The notes beneath the pieces are model-generated. The model was not told where the DNA came from. It was given only the letters and a program-made list of their open reading frames with translations, and did not search any database. Shown here one piece after another: positions 20,385-31,396 of a stretch of 64,000 nucleotides of DNA. Positions within the stretch are counted from its first letter, which is position 1. The number at the start of each line of letters is the position of its first letter. The stretch comes from Gyrodactylus bullatarudis (Eukaryota; Platyhelminthes; Monogenea; Gyrodactylidea; Gyrodactylidae): contig SSNU01000133.1 in the NCBI GenBank assembly GCA_012064415.1, positions 1 through 64,000 of the forward strand, given 5' to 3'. A program made the translations under genes and the position numbers.

Positions 20385-20635
20385 GTGAGCTTTAGTCTTA
20401 AGAAGATTTCTTTTTTTAACTAAATGGAGACATATTTTCTGATATGGGTTGACAGGCTTCAAGTGATCTAAATGATTCTAGAATGTGAATAAGTTAGTAA
20501 AGCGTCAGAATTTCATAAGAAATAGTTTAAATTGTGATTTAGTATACTTGTTTAACTCATTACTTCTAGATATATATACATCTTTCATAGTTAAGGAAAT
20601 AAGTAATAATTTTTTTTTTTTTTATTTTTTTGGTT

Positions 20636-22010
20636 CTAGTTAATGAATTTCGAGTTAATTTCTCTTTTGAATTCAAATAAACTCATTCTTTTTATAATAT
20701 TAGGTAATTTTTCAAATAAATTTTTGCTTCTATTGAAGATTGCAAGATTCTTGATCTCTCCTTGTACTCTGTATCGATCACGGAGTCCAGGAAGACTTTG
20801 AGGAGTAATGCACTTTTTGATGAGAAGAAGGCTTTTGATGTCTCTTCGAACCATAATTGATTCAGATGGTAGACTGAGTTTTTTCCTGTATGGCTCAGAG
20901 AGTTTACGTCGGAAAATTTTGGCAACTTTCTGAAGCTTCATAGACCATTCAGGTTTTTCAGGATTCCAGCATCCTGCACAAAATTCAACAACAGATCGTG
21001 CCATCATTTTGAAGAGAAAAACTTTCATGAAGTCATTTTTTATGCATTTCTGAATTTGCATACATCTCGATATGAAGGATCTATGAATATCTTTATAATG
21101 ATCTGTAAAGTCAAAAAAATTATTATATTTAACTCCCAAATCACGAATTGTGAATTTAGGATCGATTTTTTTTCATTTACAAGTATATTTTCTTGTAATG
21201 GGATCGTAGTAAAAGGTGTTGTGTAGAAAGTTTTACTTTCATTGATGCTAAGCCCGAAGGCTTTTAAATCATTTGAAAGATTTTTTAGAGATGTGTTAAT
21301 GAATTCAACATCAATAGAATCATCAAAGCTATAGATAATCTTCATATCATCAGCATATTTGAAGATCTTAGCTCCAGTGACATTTATTTGAGAGAAGACA
21401 ATATTAAATAATAGAGGACCTACTCTGGAGCCTTGTGGGACACCAGATGTAATTAATTGAGGTAATGAATCTCTGTTTTCGAAGGACACATATTGCTTGC
21501 GTTTCGTTAGATATATTTTAAGCATTTCTAGGAGATGTGAACATACTCCGTAGTGATGACAGATTTCGATAATTTTGTGAATATAAATTTTGTCAAATGC
21601 TTTAGACAAGTCAATATATATTACAACAGATTTATTTTTATTTTTGTTAAGAATTGAGACATAATTCAAGAAATTGAAAATATTAGTCTCACAGGATTTG
21701 CCTTTACAGAATCCATGTTGATCAGGATCTATTTTCTGTATGTCAATTGTACCAAGGATTTTGATAAAAAGAATTGAGTCAATGATTTTCATAAGGGTGT
21801 TTTGTAGAGTTATAGGTCTAAATTCATCACTATTAGGTTTAGGAATAGGAATAACTTTGGCGAGCAACATATAATCAGGAATTATATCATTAAGAAATAG
21901 TTGTTGGAAAATTTTGTAAAAACTATGAATAAAATTTATGTGACTACTTTTAAGTATATTGACACTAATTTTATAAAAATCTTTAGTGTTTTTATTTTTG
22001 AGTTTTTTTA
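20636..22010 (-). pseudogene. Non-LTR reverse transcriptase with C-terminal domain
   Basis: Frame 22092-21040 gives RT motifs: AKVIPIPKPNSDEFRPITL, DQHGFCKGKSCETNIFNFL, VVIYIDLSKAFDKI, SGVPQGSRVGPLLFNIV and FKYADDMKIIYSF (catalytic Asp pair). The first codons of that frame come from the Tigger end. A frameshift near 21130 leads to the C-terminal domain (FCAGCWNPEKPEWSMKLQKV, then SLPGLRDRYRVQGEIKN), stop at 20636. The YADD box is intact, although the reading frame is not. Confidence 0.9.
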
Positions 22011-22013
22011 ATA

Positions 22014-24469
22014 CAGTTGTCCTTCGGGTTTGGCGTGTGGGAAAGGGCACACCTGATATTTCAGAGGAAAAATAATATTTTTGTATTATCAAAATACTTA
22101 GTAGTAGGTCTATTAAGGTCTAAACATTTTTCAAACCTAAAACTTCAGATTTTTGAGATTTTTATACCAAACGGTAGCAAATTGAATTCTGATCAGAATG
22201 GTATATGGTACCTTATTAATATAAACCATTATTGTAAAATCAATTAAAGAATTTAAAAATTGGTGCTGCTCTAAATGTGAAGCAACGAGCATCGAGTTAA
22301 AAAGGATAATTACAGGCTGTAAGAATTATAATTATAATTATCATTTCTAATTACACTTCATGGTTTTTTTTATTTTTACATTGTACACAGAAAATAATAA
22401 AATCAATGCCGACAGTTTAGTTTCATCTCAAACGGGTAACTTCGTCTTCATATGACTGACATTATTTAATTTTCAAACTTTTTTTCAAGAGCAAAAATAA
22501 TTGTGTTGATTATTTACAGTTTTATTTAGGATTCAAAGATAAAATTGGTCGCATGGCTGAGAAAGAGCTGTAGTAGTTGGAGGTAGAAAGATGATAAATA
22601 CATTATCAGGACAGATTATTCTTTCATGACCTCTGAAATTGTCCAAAATCAGTAAAACATTTCTTCCTACTTCTTCTGCAAATTTATTTATCCAATCCTG
22701 GAAGATTCGTCTATTCATCCATCCTGATTGTCTATTAGAACAATAATCAGGGTATTGAACACAATTGATCAGATTTTCCTTCAAAAATTAATAGAAATAA
22801 ACTTACCAATATACAGAGTCTGGTACATTTCACCAGCAGCATTACAGCATATTAAAGCGGTGATTCTTTCTATTTACTTTTTATTGGTATGACAATTTTT
22901 GGAAGAGGTTTCCAGTGTTGAATTTTTATGGGCACGCCAAAAAATTCCTGTTTCATCAGCATTAAAAATGTCTTCTTTTCTGAATCTTTGGAACCAATGA
23001 CGATTTCTTTCTATCCACAGATCAATCTCATTCTGGTTGATAAGCCCTGAAGATCCTGTAAGCTAATATTTTGATAAGTGGAAATAGTGTATTATACTTA
23101 CTCTATGTAAGGAAAAGCCTCTTCTCATCTGGAATTTGTAAAGCCATCCTTTAGTTGGCCTAATACCAGTAAGAATGCCTAATCTCCGAGCGTGTCGAAG
23201 AATTTTTAGCCCAGAAACTGGTAATTTTTGATTTCTCATTCTTCTGAAATAATTTAAGCAGCCATTTTGAATATCATCATACTGATGCAAAGAATTTGCT
23301 ACCTTCATATCTCCACGCCTGTCGTCAACAGCATTTTCAATCTCTTGCCGGTTAAGTATCATTTTTCGTAAAGTTTTAGTATAAATACCAAAATGATGTG
23401 AGGCATTCTTGATTCCCATTTCGGTTGATAAACTAATCATTTCAAGTCGCTTCTTATTGCTGTAATGTACTCTGGGAAAAATCTAAATTTAACGATTTTA
23501 TTATTATTATTATCAATTAAGTGTTCATTACTCACAATCTTTCTTCTAAGTTCTGGAAAACTTTTTAGGATTCTATTCATGAACTCTCTCGTAAAATAGA
23601 ATCCACAGCGGCGAACATGATCTTTGAATGCAAAATGCAGAGTTCTCCGTTTAATTCTATACCTTGATTCAATAAGGCTTCTTGAGATCCTCACACAACA
23701 ACGATCATAATTGCTCAGATTAAGTCCATTGGAGGAAATTTTTCTAACCTGTTTGACCGTAACATTCATTCTTGCTGAAACGTTTCTCAAGCTTTCACCA
23801 TGTTGAAGCATCTCATGTATTTGAAATTTTTGCAAAGCATTTAATCGTTTCACGTTTGTCATTTTAGGAACTTAGAAAGAGGTCAAAAATTAATGATATA
23901 AATAGTCCCAACTTTTAGTCTGCAAAAGATTCATCTAGTATACGATGCAATTTGCAATGCATATTATGCATAGAAAAGTTTATAAAAATGTATACTAAAC
24001 ATTTTGTACGAAAATTATAAAAAAGAGCTAAGTAAAGAATAAGTGATTGAAAATTAAATAAAGGAATGTCGGCATTGATTTTATTATTTTTTGTGTACAA
24101 TGTAAAAATAAAAAAAACCATGAAGTGTAATTAGAAATGATAATTATAATTATAATTCTTACAGCCTGTAATTATCCTTTTTAACTCGATGCTCGTTGCT
24201 TCACATTTAGAGCAGCACCAATTTTTAAATTCTTTAATTGATTTTACAATAATGGTTTATATTAATAAGGTACCATATACCATTCTGATCAGAATTCAAT
24301 TTGCTACCGTTTGGTATAAAAATCTCAAAAATCTGAAATTTTAGGTTTGAAAAATGTTTGAGTTACCCAATAGACTTACTACTAAGTATTTTGATAATAC
24401 AAAAATATTATTTTTCCTCTGAAATATCAGGTGTGCCCTTTCCCACACGCCAAACCCGAAGGACAACTG
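22014..24469. mobile_element. Tigger/pogo DNA transposon with ~350-bp inverted ends
   Basis: The left end CAGTTGTCCTTCGGGTTTGG is mirrored at the right end, which reads CCGAAGGACAACTG. TA flanks both sides (22012-22013 and 24470-24471). Inverted arms continue for about 350 bp (22014-22375 and 24115-24469) with few differences. It interrupts the non-LTR ORF2 between endonuclease and RT. A solo end relic is at 49335-49387. Confidence 0.93.
22533..23862 (-). pseudogene. Tigger/pogo transposase (CENP-B HTH plus DDE), probably with introns
   Basis: Tc1/mariner-superfamily transposase that binds the element's ends. The start MTNVKRLNALQKFQIHEML (23862) leads a helix-turn-helix region. YSNKKRLEMISLS then GIYTKTLRKMILN and LTGIRPTKGWLYKFQMRRGF resemble CENP-B/Tc5 DNA-binding domains. 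The DDE part has DIFNADETGIFWRAHKNS (first Asp), LLILDNFRGHE (second Asp) and FLPPTTTALSQPCDQ (third Asp). Possible short introns start at GTGAGT near 23535 (acceptor TTTTTCCCAG) and GTAAGT near 23101 (acceptor GCTTACAG). One stop (after HTNKK) and a break near 22790 remain, so it is probably inactive but relatively young. Confidence 0.88.
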
Positions 24470-24479
24470 TAATTTGTTA

Positions 24480-25456
24480 AATTCAGAAAAACTCATAAAG
24501 GTATTATTATGATAATCAGAGCAAGAATCACAGTGGGTAAATGCTTGGGTGTTTATAGGAAAAGAATTGTTGAAAGTTGACATAAATATATTTTGTAAGA
24601 CTTCACATGTCACTTTTTTCTTATTTGAGAATTTAAAATATTTATTTAGTAGGTTTTCATTAATATTCGAGACAGCTTTTATCATGTTAAAATCTGTAAA
24701 CTCGAAGTATTTGTTGGTATCAGTTTTATGTTTAAGGATTTTGACATTAGAAAAGGTTAATTTGGCAAAAACTCCTAAGTGATCTTTACTTGGGAAAATA
24801 TTTTGAACATCAAATTCAAATAAGGTATTTTTTTCAATTAGTATGCAATCAAGTATGTTGTTTTGTCTAGTGGGGATATTGATCATTTGGTTTAATCCTA
24901 AATTAAATAAATATGATCCTAAATGAGTCTTGGGATGAATCCAGTCTTCATGTGGAAGATTGAGATCACCAAGTATGATGAGTTCAGTCTCCATATATCT
25001 ATCAATTATATCATCAATATGACTCATTAGGATAGAGTCATCAGTGGTAGTGTTGTTAGGTCTTCTATAAACTAGGACTATATTTATTGTTTTCGTGTCG
25101 GACACTTAACACAGTTTAAGAGCTCATTTTTGTTAAATGACGAGGTATTAGATGATGTAAGGTTGAAAGTGTCTTTAAAAAAATAATAAAACTCCACCAT
25201 GTTTATCACCAATTCTATCAGATCTAATAAATTTATAGCCTTCTAAATGAAGACAATAGTCAGAATGAGATGCATGTAGCCATGTCTCAGTGAAACAGTA
25301 AAGATCATATTGTGTATTAAGAATAAAACTTTTTAAGAGAAAAAATACAGAAAGTAGAGATCTTATATTTTGTAAAAAGAAAGTGATAGTAGTAGATTTA
25401 GATAAAAAAGAAGGATTATTATTTATGGTACTAATACTAGTTGCGTGAACTCGCAT
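24480..25456 (-). pseudogene. Non-LTR ORF2 endonuclease domain (EEP family)
   Basis: ORF2 starts MRVHATSISTINNN, overlapping the end of ORF1. Motifs: FFLQNIRSLLSVFFLLKSFI, LYCFTETWLHASHSD (catalytic Glu), GYKFIRSDRIGDKHGGVLLF, VYRRPNN, IILGDLNLPHEDW (Asp/Asn pair), and FPSKDHLGVFAKL (Asp-His). A frameshift in a T-run near 25174 splits it into 25456-25175 and 25105-24480. The last codons of the visible frame run into the Tigger end. This domain nicks target DNA to prime reverse transcription. Confidence 0.88.
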
Positions 25457-26265
25457 TGATATTAGGCGGTGGGTTTAAAATGAGAGAGTTGACAGAATTA
25501 GTTGGTTGAGATAGAGAATTGTGATTATGATTAGTATTCATTAATCTAGACTCATTAGTATGAGGCTGATTTGTGTTGAAATCATTATTTTGAATTAAAC
25601 TATTTCTTTTGGCAATATATTCTGAGGTTGCAATTGTTTGCTGCAAGATGGTTTTGTCCCTAGATGTTCTTATTCTAAGCTTATGAAAAGAGTTTTTGTT
25701 TTGAATAAAAAAATTTCTATGAATTTTGGAACTGGTCAGTATTTTAATCGGTCGGCATTTACCTGGAGTTTTTTTTTCCGATTCGAGTAATTTTAATGAT
25801 ATTTTCAATATTACTATCAAGTTTATCCAGGTAATCATGAACAGTAGGTATATCATTTTCTGATTCAGGCAGATTGTAAATAATGATGTTTTTGGATTTT
25901 TCAGTGCGTTGATTAATTTCATTAAGCATAGAGTTAATCTTCTGATCAACTATTTTAAGATCATTGAGAGAATATTTGGAGATCTCTTGCTTATTAGCGC
26001 ATGGAAAACTATAAAATGACTCACAAATTTTCATTTGCTGCTTGAGTTGATCAATTTCATTTTTCATAAAGGTATTTTCGTCCATGATGCGGGCATTAGT
26101 CAGTTTGAGAATGTTTATCTGGTAACTGATTTACTCTGTTAGTTCTGGCAATCCTTCGACAGTAATATTTCTTGGATGAGAGTTGTCAGAATTAGATCCA
26201 TCAGTGGAAAGATGATGTCTTTTTTCAGGCATAAAAGTTTTCATCTTATTCCTTTGAGACATGAG
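25437..26265 (-). pseudogene. Non-LTR ORF1
   Basis: Starts MSQRNKMKTFMPEKRHHLST at 26265, with a stop after GLPELTE. A second ATG follows (26085, MDENTFMKNEIDQLKQQMKI). The coiled N-terminus is followed by INQRTEKSKNIIIYNLPESE and an RNA-binding-like GKCRPIKILTSSKIHRNFF. A 9-base A-run near 25777 causes a frameshift, so the C-terminal half is in another frame, ending NINASSRN. No CCHC knuckles are visible. Confidence 0.8.
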
Positions 26266-26449
26266 TTTCAATGAAAATTTAAACTTAATGATCTAAATGA
26301 TGCATGTTAAATATTCAGGTTTATTGGAAACTAATAAAGAACAAAGATTAGTTTTACATTCATAAATGGTAGACGAGGAATCCAAAGAAAATTTTAAAAC
26401 AATGTTAACCAGTAATTTAATTCCGAAAACTCTATATATTTCGCGTGTA

Positions 26450-26488
26450 TCACACTGAGCATGCCCAAAATAAAGGCCTTATTTGTGA
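26450..26488 (+). ncRNA. Decayed type-A hammerhead
   Basis: Retains UCACA/UGUGA and AUAAAGGCCUUAU, but the core has lost several bases (CUGA joined to GCAUGCCC) and GAA is now AAA. Inactive relic of a Penelope 3' end. About 150 bp upstream is similar AT-rich untranslated sequence without a reading frame. Confidence 0.65.
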
Positions 26489-26765
26489 GAAAAATCCTGA
26501 CAATTTTTTAAAATTCAAATATCCTTGAAAACAATTCGCCAGATTGGGGAAAAAATTAATTGGTTTTACGAATGAATTCAAGATAAACTCAAATGCAATG
26601 ATCTGAAGTAAGGATTCTAAATCGTAATTTTCATTCATTTTTCATGAATCTCATTTAAACTCCAAATAGGGTTTTTAAAATTAATTTACTATTATATATT
26701 TAATAATTATATTGAATAACATCATCATTAGGAGGAAACATAAACAGTTCTCCCATCGTCTTAAG

Positions 26766-26786
26766 GAGTCTGAAGTTGAAACAACA
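26766..26786 (+). other. Candidate 21-nt micro-exon, class gamma (ESEVETT)
   Basis: Flanked by TCGTCTTAAG and GTAAGTCGT. Reads ESEVETT in phase 0. The sequence before it (ATTAGGAGGAAACAT, CAGTTCTCCCATC) matches that before the gamma block at 12200 (ATTAGGAGGAGACAT, CAGTTCTCCGATC), so the upstream intron is homologous too. Confidence 0.6.
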
Positions 26787-27199
26787 GTAAGTCGTATTGC
26801 TTATTTTGAGAAATATTCGTATTTTGAGTTTTTGCTCTAAATTTTCTATTGAACTCTATAACTTTCAAGCTACCTTTTCTGATTCAGAAGTTATGCTCGA
26901 TAGATCTCTAAATTCCAATTATTTTAGCAAAAGTGAAAAATTTATATCTTCTTTTGAAGAATAATTTTTCCTTGCGTTGACATGCGTGAAAATAGCTAAA
27001 ATCAATGAATCTTCTTTGGTAATTGAAGAAAGCTTCTCAAAACTAATCGATAATGGTGAAAAACTCTGTTTTTTTAATTGAAAATTTTCAATCTGAATGA
27101 AAAGACTGCCTCAGATGTGACGAGCCCCACTTCAGTTGGAAATTTCTGTACTAATACGAACGCTGTGAGAGGTGCAACAAAATAGAACACCTCACCAGC

Positions 27200-27752
27200 T
27201 CTTGCAGGATTAAAATGTTGAAAATGATCAAATTCAACCCTTCCCAAGAGCCAGCCTATTCGTATACGTAACCGTCAATGACATCGATCTGACATCCAAC
27301 CGAATATTCAGGCATCGAAATACTGGGTAAGATCTCAGTACATGCCACAATAAATAGGGTCACCAAGCAATGCACGTTCTTTATCGCCCCAGAAGAGAAA
27401 AGTGGTCTCCTTGGCATCGACCTCCCCCATTTGTTTGGTTTAAATAAAATCCCAGTTGACTCTTACGCTGTTTGGTCCATTTCTATCATATGCTGTCATA
27501 AAGCTTAAGTTTAGCTCTCAATGCTAAAAAGGTCTTCGTCCCAAAGGCCTATGATATATTCTCTTGAAGACAAAATTAAGGCCAACTTACATAAGTTAAT
27601 CGAACAGGGTATATATTCTGAAATCCCTTATAGTGATTATGTCGTTTCCATTACGGTAGTTCAGAAAAAAGACGGCACACTAAGAATCTGTGCAGATTAT
27701 TCCACGGGTCTAAATGAGCAGTTATTAGACCATAGTTATACATTTCCTCGTT
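27200..27752 (+). pseudogene. Ty3/Gypsy protease-RT fragment
   Basis: Broken upstream frames (VYVTVNDIDLTSNRIFRH) lead to the RT start: RPMIYSLEDKIKANLHKLIE, then VVQKKDGTLRICADYSTGLN (27521-27752). This is the finger region of Gypsy RT before the catalytic palm. It is truncated just downstream by a Penelope fragment. It is divergent from the 37-44 kb Gypsy. Confidence 0.75.
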
Positions 27753-27868
27753 GAAGCTAAACACAAAATTTTTACAGCAGAGATTTAGCAGTTTTCTTAC
27801 CCAGTTTGATGGTATAATGAAATTTGATTGGTTCTGTTTCACGTAGTCACATACAAAATCGAAGCTAC
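27752..27868 (-). pseudogene. PLE1-type RT fragment, inverted
   Basis: Minus-strand VKQNQSNFIIPSNWVRKLLN then LCCKNFVFSFNEEMY aligns with VKENQSKFNLPSNWVKKLLY and LCCKNVVFSFNGTMY of PLE1. It stops just before QKDGVAMGSPL. It lies head to head with the endonuclease part on the plus strand at 27870. Confidence 0.85.
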
Positions 27869-27869
27869 A

Positions 27870-28522
27870 CTACTACTATTATTAACTTGATAAACGATAG
27901 GCTATCAAAGCTCTACACCCCAAGAAGGAAGCCCAAAGAACAAGAAGGAGAAACTGCTTACTTGAGCCTACCATTCAAAGGGGATAAAGCCGCAACAATT
28001 TTCCAAAAGAAAATTAATGAAGTCTTCACCCAAACGTACCCAAACGGAAATCTCAGAATTACCTTTCAGACACAGAAAATGTTCACTAGCAATGCAAAGG
28101 ACTCAATTGACAAGATGAAGCAGAGCAACGTAGTGTACAAATTCTCATGTCCGTGCAAATCTGAGTATATTGGCCACACAATAAGACGTCTCGAAGAGAG
28201 GATCAATGAACACCTTCACACGGGTCAGACCGCAATACGAGAGCACCTCAGAACATGTAAGGCAAATGTTTCGTCCCAAAACTTTGAAATAATCTATAAA
28301 CCAACTAGAAACAATGTCTACTTGTTGAAAGCTGCTGAAGCATACTTGATCAATCAACAAAAGCCAAACCTATGCGTACAAAAGAATCATGTAAAGCCCC
28401 TGAATTTACCTAAGCCTAGGGAAAAAAAGTGTCCTTTGTCCCAACCCCCCTCCAGGAAGAGAAGGAAAATGGAAGTGGAAACTAACCAACAAATAACTGA
28501 TTTCTACAGAACAACCCAATAA
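27870..28522 (+). pseudogene. PLE1-type GIY-YIG endonuclease, 5' truncated
   Basis: Starts at LINDRLSKLYTPRRKPK and runs open to the stop at 28522. It carries NVVYKFSCPCKSEYIGHTIR (GIY-YIG core), RINEHLHTGQTAIREHLRTC, AYLINQQKPNLCVQKN, a basic patch (SRKRRKMEVE) and NQQITDFYRTTQ. The RT part is missing on this strand. The reading frame is intact over 217 codons, which suggests a recent insertion. Confidence 0.9.
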
Positions 28523-28747
28523 TTATGATCATTTATTTAATTTACTATTTTTACACTTACACTCTGTTATAAAAAGAGACCCATAATTATGGAAAAATTA
28601 GCACCAATTTTAATTTTAACAATATGAAAAACTACACTGTGCTCACCTGGTAACAGGCTTGAGCCAATTGTAATGTAAAATGATATTTTAACCAATAACC
28701 TTTCGATGTTCATTTTCTTTCTAAAAACCTTATATATATGGCATGTA

Positions 28748-28789
28748 TCACACTGATGAGTATGCCCGAAATAAAGGCCTTATTTGTGA
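28748..28789 (+). ncRNA. Hammerhead ribozyme, type A (best copy)
   Basis: UCACA 28748-28752, CUGAUGA 28753-28759, GUAUGCCC 28760-28767, GAA 28768-28770, helix III AUAA/UUAU around AGGCC (28771-28783), U 28784, UGUGA 28785-28789. Helix I is fully paired over five bases and all core bases are consensus. Cleavage is predicted after 28784. It lies 226 bp after the endonuclease stop. Confidence 0.8.
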
Positions 28790-29059
28790 AAATCTTGGCA
28801 TCACTTTCTTCTTCTCTCTACAAAAATGGAAAACTTATCGATATCTCAGCTCAAAACCTATATAACTCAACATCTCTCAACTGAATAAGACACTTACTCA
28901 AGCCAAGTACGAGGTTAGAATGAACTGTCGAATGTGATGAGAACTTCAACAAGATCAAGGCTACATTAGCCATCTATCTATTGAGGTAAACCTAAAATAC
29001 TCCCTAATCTAAGTACTGCGGATAAGGAAATAAGGTATTGCTGGGCTTAAAACAATATT

Positions 29060-29190
29060 CTCGGACAAGAAAAAGTTTTGATGGGCCTGATGGACTCTCG
29101 CTCTGTTGGATAGACAAATCTTTAACCAAACCTAGCAAGATAAATCGAGGATTCAGTGGAGGCAGTGTCATGGTATGGGTGCTTATCAGG
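29060..29190 (+). pseudogene. Tc1/mariner transposase fragment
   Basis: FDGPDGLSLCWIDKSLTKPS then GFSGGSVMVWVLI matches the DDE region of Tc1-type transposases (typical pattern: N-L-D-G-P-D-G then G-G-S-V-M-V-W). Only about 40 codons remain. It is related to the fragment at 34455. Confidence 0.75.
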
Positions 29191-30000
29191 GTATTTAACA
29201 CAGTAAGTTTTGTGTTAACTTTCCTACCGAACATGGCTTCTGATGGGGATATGCCTTTAAGAGTTTTGTTTGCCTCTTTCTTCTCCTCCCTCTCGTGTTT
29301 TTTGAGACATCTATTAAAAGTGTCGACAAAACTTTCTGCGTCAACAATTACCAAGAAATACATGCCAAATCCATGTGAACTCTCCCCAGTGGCCTTTGAG
29401 AAACTGGCCATGTAATAGGAGGAGCTCTGGGTGGGAGCTTGGTCTTGATCTGACAAGGATGGCATGCTCGGACGTAAGATTCAATGTCACTATTAATTTT
29501 ATACCAGTAAATATTTTGTCTTGCTAATGATTTCATTGCACTTATTCCAGGATTACCAGTGTGTAGATATGTTAATACCTCTTTGTGAGGTGTCTTGGGG
29601 ATTACTACACGGTCATTCAGGAGAATGCAACCAAAGAGTGATTTGAGATTTTCGCGTCTATCAAAATGATGTTTTATATCTTCAGGAGTGTAGCATCAAG
29701 TACTTGTGACAGTGTCTCGTCAGATCCCGCCTCAAGAGCTATCTCTTCGAGCTGAATAGGACTCTTTCTTAATGGGGCATCATCACCAACTGTCAAGCTG
29801 GCTATTACTACATCTTAATTTCCTGGTGAGTACATATGTGACAAGCAGTATGACCGAATGAATTCGTTTTGATGTAGCTTATTTCGAAATCATAGTTTCG
29901 TAACGTAAGATACCATCTCTGCAATCTACTGTCTGAGTTTTGCTTTATAAACTTTTTTGGGTTAAAGATACTTAGTAAAGGTTGGTTGTATGTCTGTAGG
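29190..30000 (-). pseudogene. Ty3/Gypsy RNase H-integrase fragment
   Basis: From 30000 downward: broken RNase H-like frames, then YLHTGNPGISAMKSLARQNI, WYKINSDIESYVRACHPCQI (the Cys pair of the integrase zinc domain), PVSQRPLGRVHMDLACI (first catalytic Asp) and FLVIVDAESF. A deletion then joins to ISPSEAMFGRKVNTKL of the integrase end. The central catalytic region is missing. Confidence 0.8.
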
Positions 30001-30059
30001 AAGAATTTTCTTCTTAAATATGTTTATTAATTTTTTTCATTCATAAAATTTTTTCATTG

Positions 30060-30420
30060 CGATGTGCTTGACCTTTGATTTCTCCTCTACTCTCAATAAT
30101 TTCTCCAGTACAATCGAGTTCATTCCACTATATTCTAGGTTCAAAACTCACAAAACTGAACATCAGTTTATAAACTCTCCAAGAGCAATAACTTCGACTC
30201 AAGTCCATGTAAAAAGAAAATTCCAACCCACCTTCCATACATCTGCGGAGCCTAACAAAATCCACAGAAAGGAGAACAATGTGGAAAAGACCTAGGAAAC
30301 AACCAATTCAGTTTCCATTTCTGACATAGCATTAGAATCCAACATCAGTTACTGAACAACCTCCACAGGCCAACATGACTTATGGTCATCATAAAAAGAA
30401 AAACTCCATTGGTCGATATA
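30060..30420 (+). pseudogene. Penelope family-B tail relic
   Basis: Nucleotide similarity to 50040-50210: GAAAGGAGAACAATG, CATTAGAA and TCAGTTGA-type segments in the same order. The frame gives TSAEPNKIHRKENNVEK, then stops. No hammerhead was found downstream. Confidence 0.45.
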
Positions 30421-30892
30421 TGAACGAATTATTATATTATTACTAATAACTTATTAGTCAGACTCAACTTTGCCATATTTCTTGTATGTGTATATGTTCC
30501 CGTAAATATGCTTACAGAAGGTATACTTACGGTTAGTACATTAAGTGATATTTACAATAAAAAGTATTAAATACTCACAAAAATAAATTTATTGACAATT
30601 AGCATCAGACTTTTTAGAACTTGTTCAGCAATAATTCCTGGACCAAGGTCAGTTTTCAACTAAATACTTGAAGACTGGCCAGGTCGAATACGACCATATG
30701 GGTTTTAAAAGACCAGAAAATTATACAATATATAAGCTACGCATACTTAAAGAAAGCCAAGTTTATTGATTGCTAGAGGCTTATATCAACTTTCCCTGAT
30801 GAACATCATAATTATCATTGGGCCATTAAATTACATCGATATTATGATGAGCCACTAAACTGTTCTCTCATCTTAATATTCATTCAACTAAG

Positions 30893-30913
30893 TAACCCGA
30901 AACTGTAACTTCA
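30893..30913 (+). other. Decayed micro-exon, class gamma
   Basis: Flanked by TTCAACTAAG and GCAAGTCAG. It differs from the 12200 block at only a few positions (shares ACCCGAAACTG), but codon 1 is TAA in phase 0 and the donor is GC instead of GT. It is best read as an inactivated duplicate. Confidence 0.5.
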
Positions 30914-31196
30914 GCAAGTCAGTTCTGAAAGCTGAATCTGAAAATCTATCAAATAAACCTTCCAAATTGTGAATTCAGAATATAATGAACTAATATTTTT
31001 AAAATCAATTAAAAATAAGTTTTCCTGGTTCAAAACTACTAATTTTCACTAAATTTATCAATTAATAAAAATAAACATAAAAGGTTCCATTGACTCATTC
31101 TTCGAAGCTTGGAGTAAGGCAGATCAAAAAACTTTCGAAATCAAAATGCTAATATCTAAACTTCATTTTCATTTAATTCTTATTCATTTCACTTAG

Positions 31197-31217
31197 GAAC
31201 CTAGTACAGAAAATGCA
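31197..31217 (+). other. Candidate 21-nt micro-exon (EPSTENA), probably class beta
   Basis: Flanked by CATTTCACTTAG and GTAAGTCAA. Reads EPSTENA in phase 0. CTAGTA and the final GCA resemble the beta blocks. It follows a gamma block by 283 bp, as expected from the alpha-gamma-beta order. Confidence 0.5.
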
Positions 31218-31396
31218 GTAAGTCAACATTTTAACTGAATAGTATACATTAAGCTAGCTTTACGATAAAAAATCTCTTGATTTGATCGAGTTAACAATCA
31301 AGGTTCATACGTCCTTGATGAGTATTATCCTCTGCCCACTGAGTTACATCATGTACGAATATGCTCTTCTCGCATCTAAGCTCTTATTCTATTAAG

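Larger units (their letters stand above)
20611..26265 (-). mobile_element. Non-LTR retrotransposon (Jockey/CR1-like), split by a Tigger insertion
   Basis: Order on the minus strand: ORF1 (26265-25437), ORF2 endonuclease (25456-24480), Tigger insert (24469-22014), reverse transcriptase (22010-20636), then a poly(A) tail seen as a T-run at 20611-20630. An apurinic-type endonuclease followed by RT and a poly(A) tail define the class. Several frameshifts make it inactive. Fragments of the same family are at 4075, 57069 and 61705. Confidence 0.9.
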
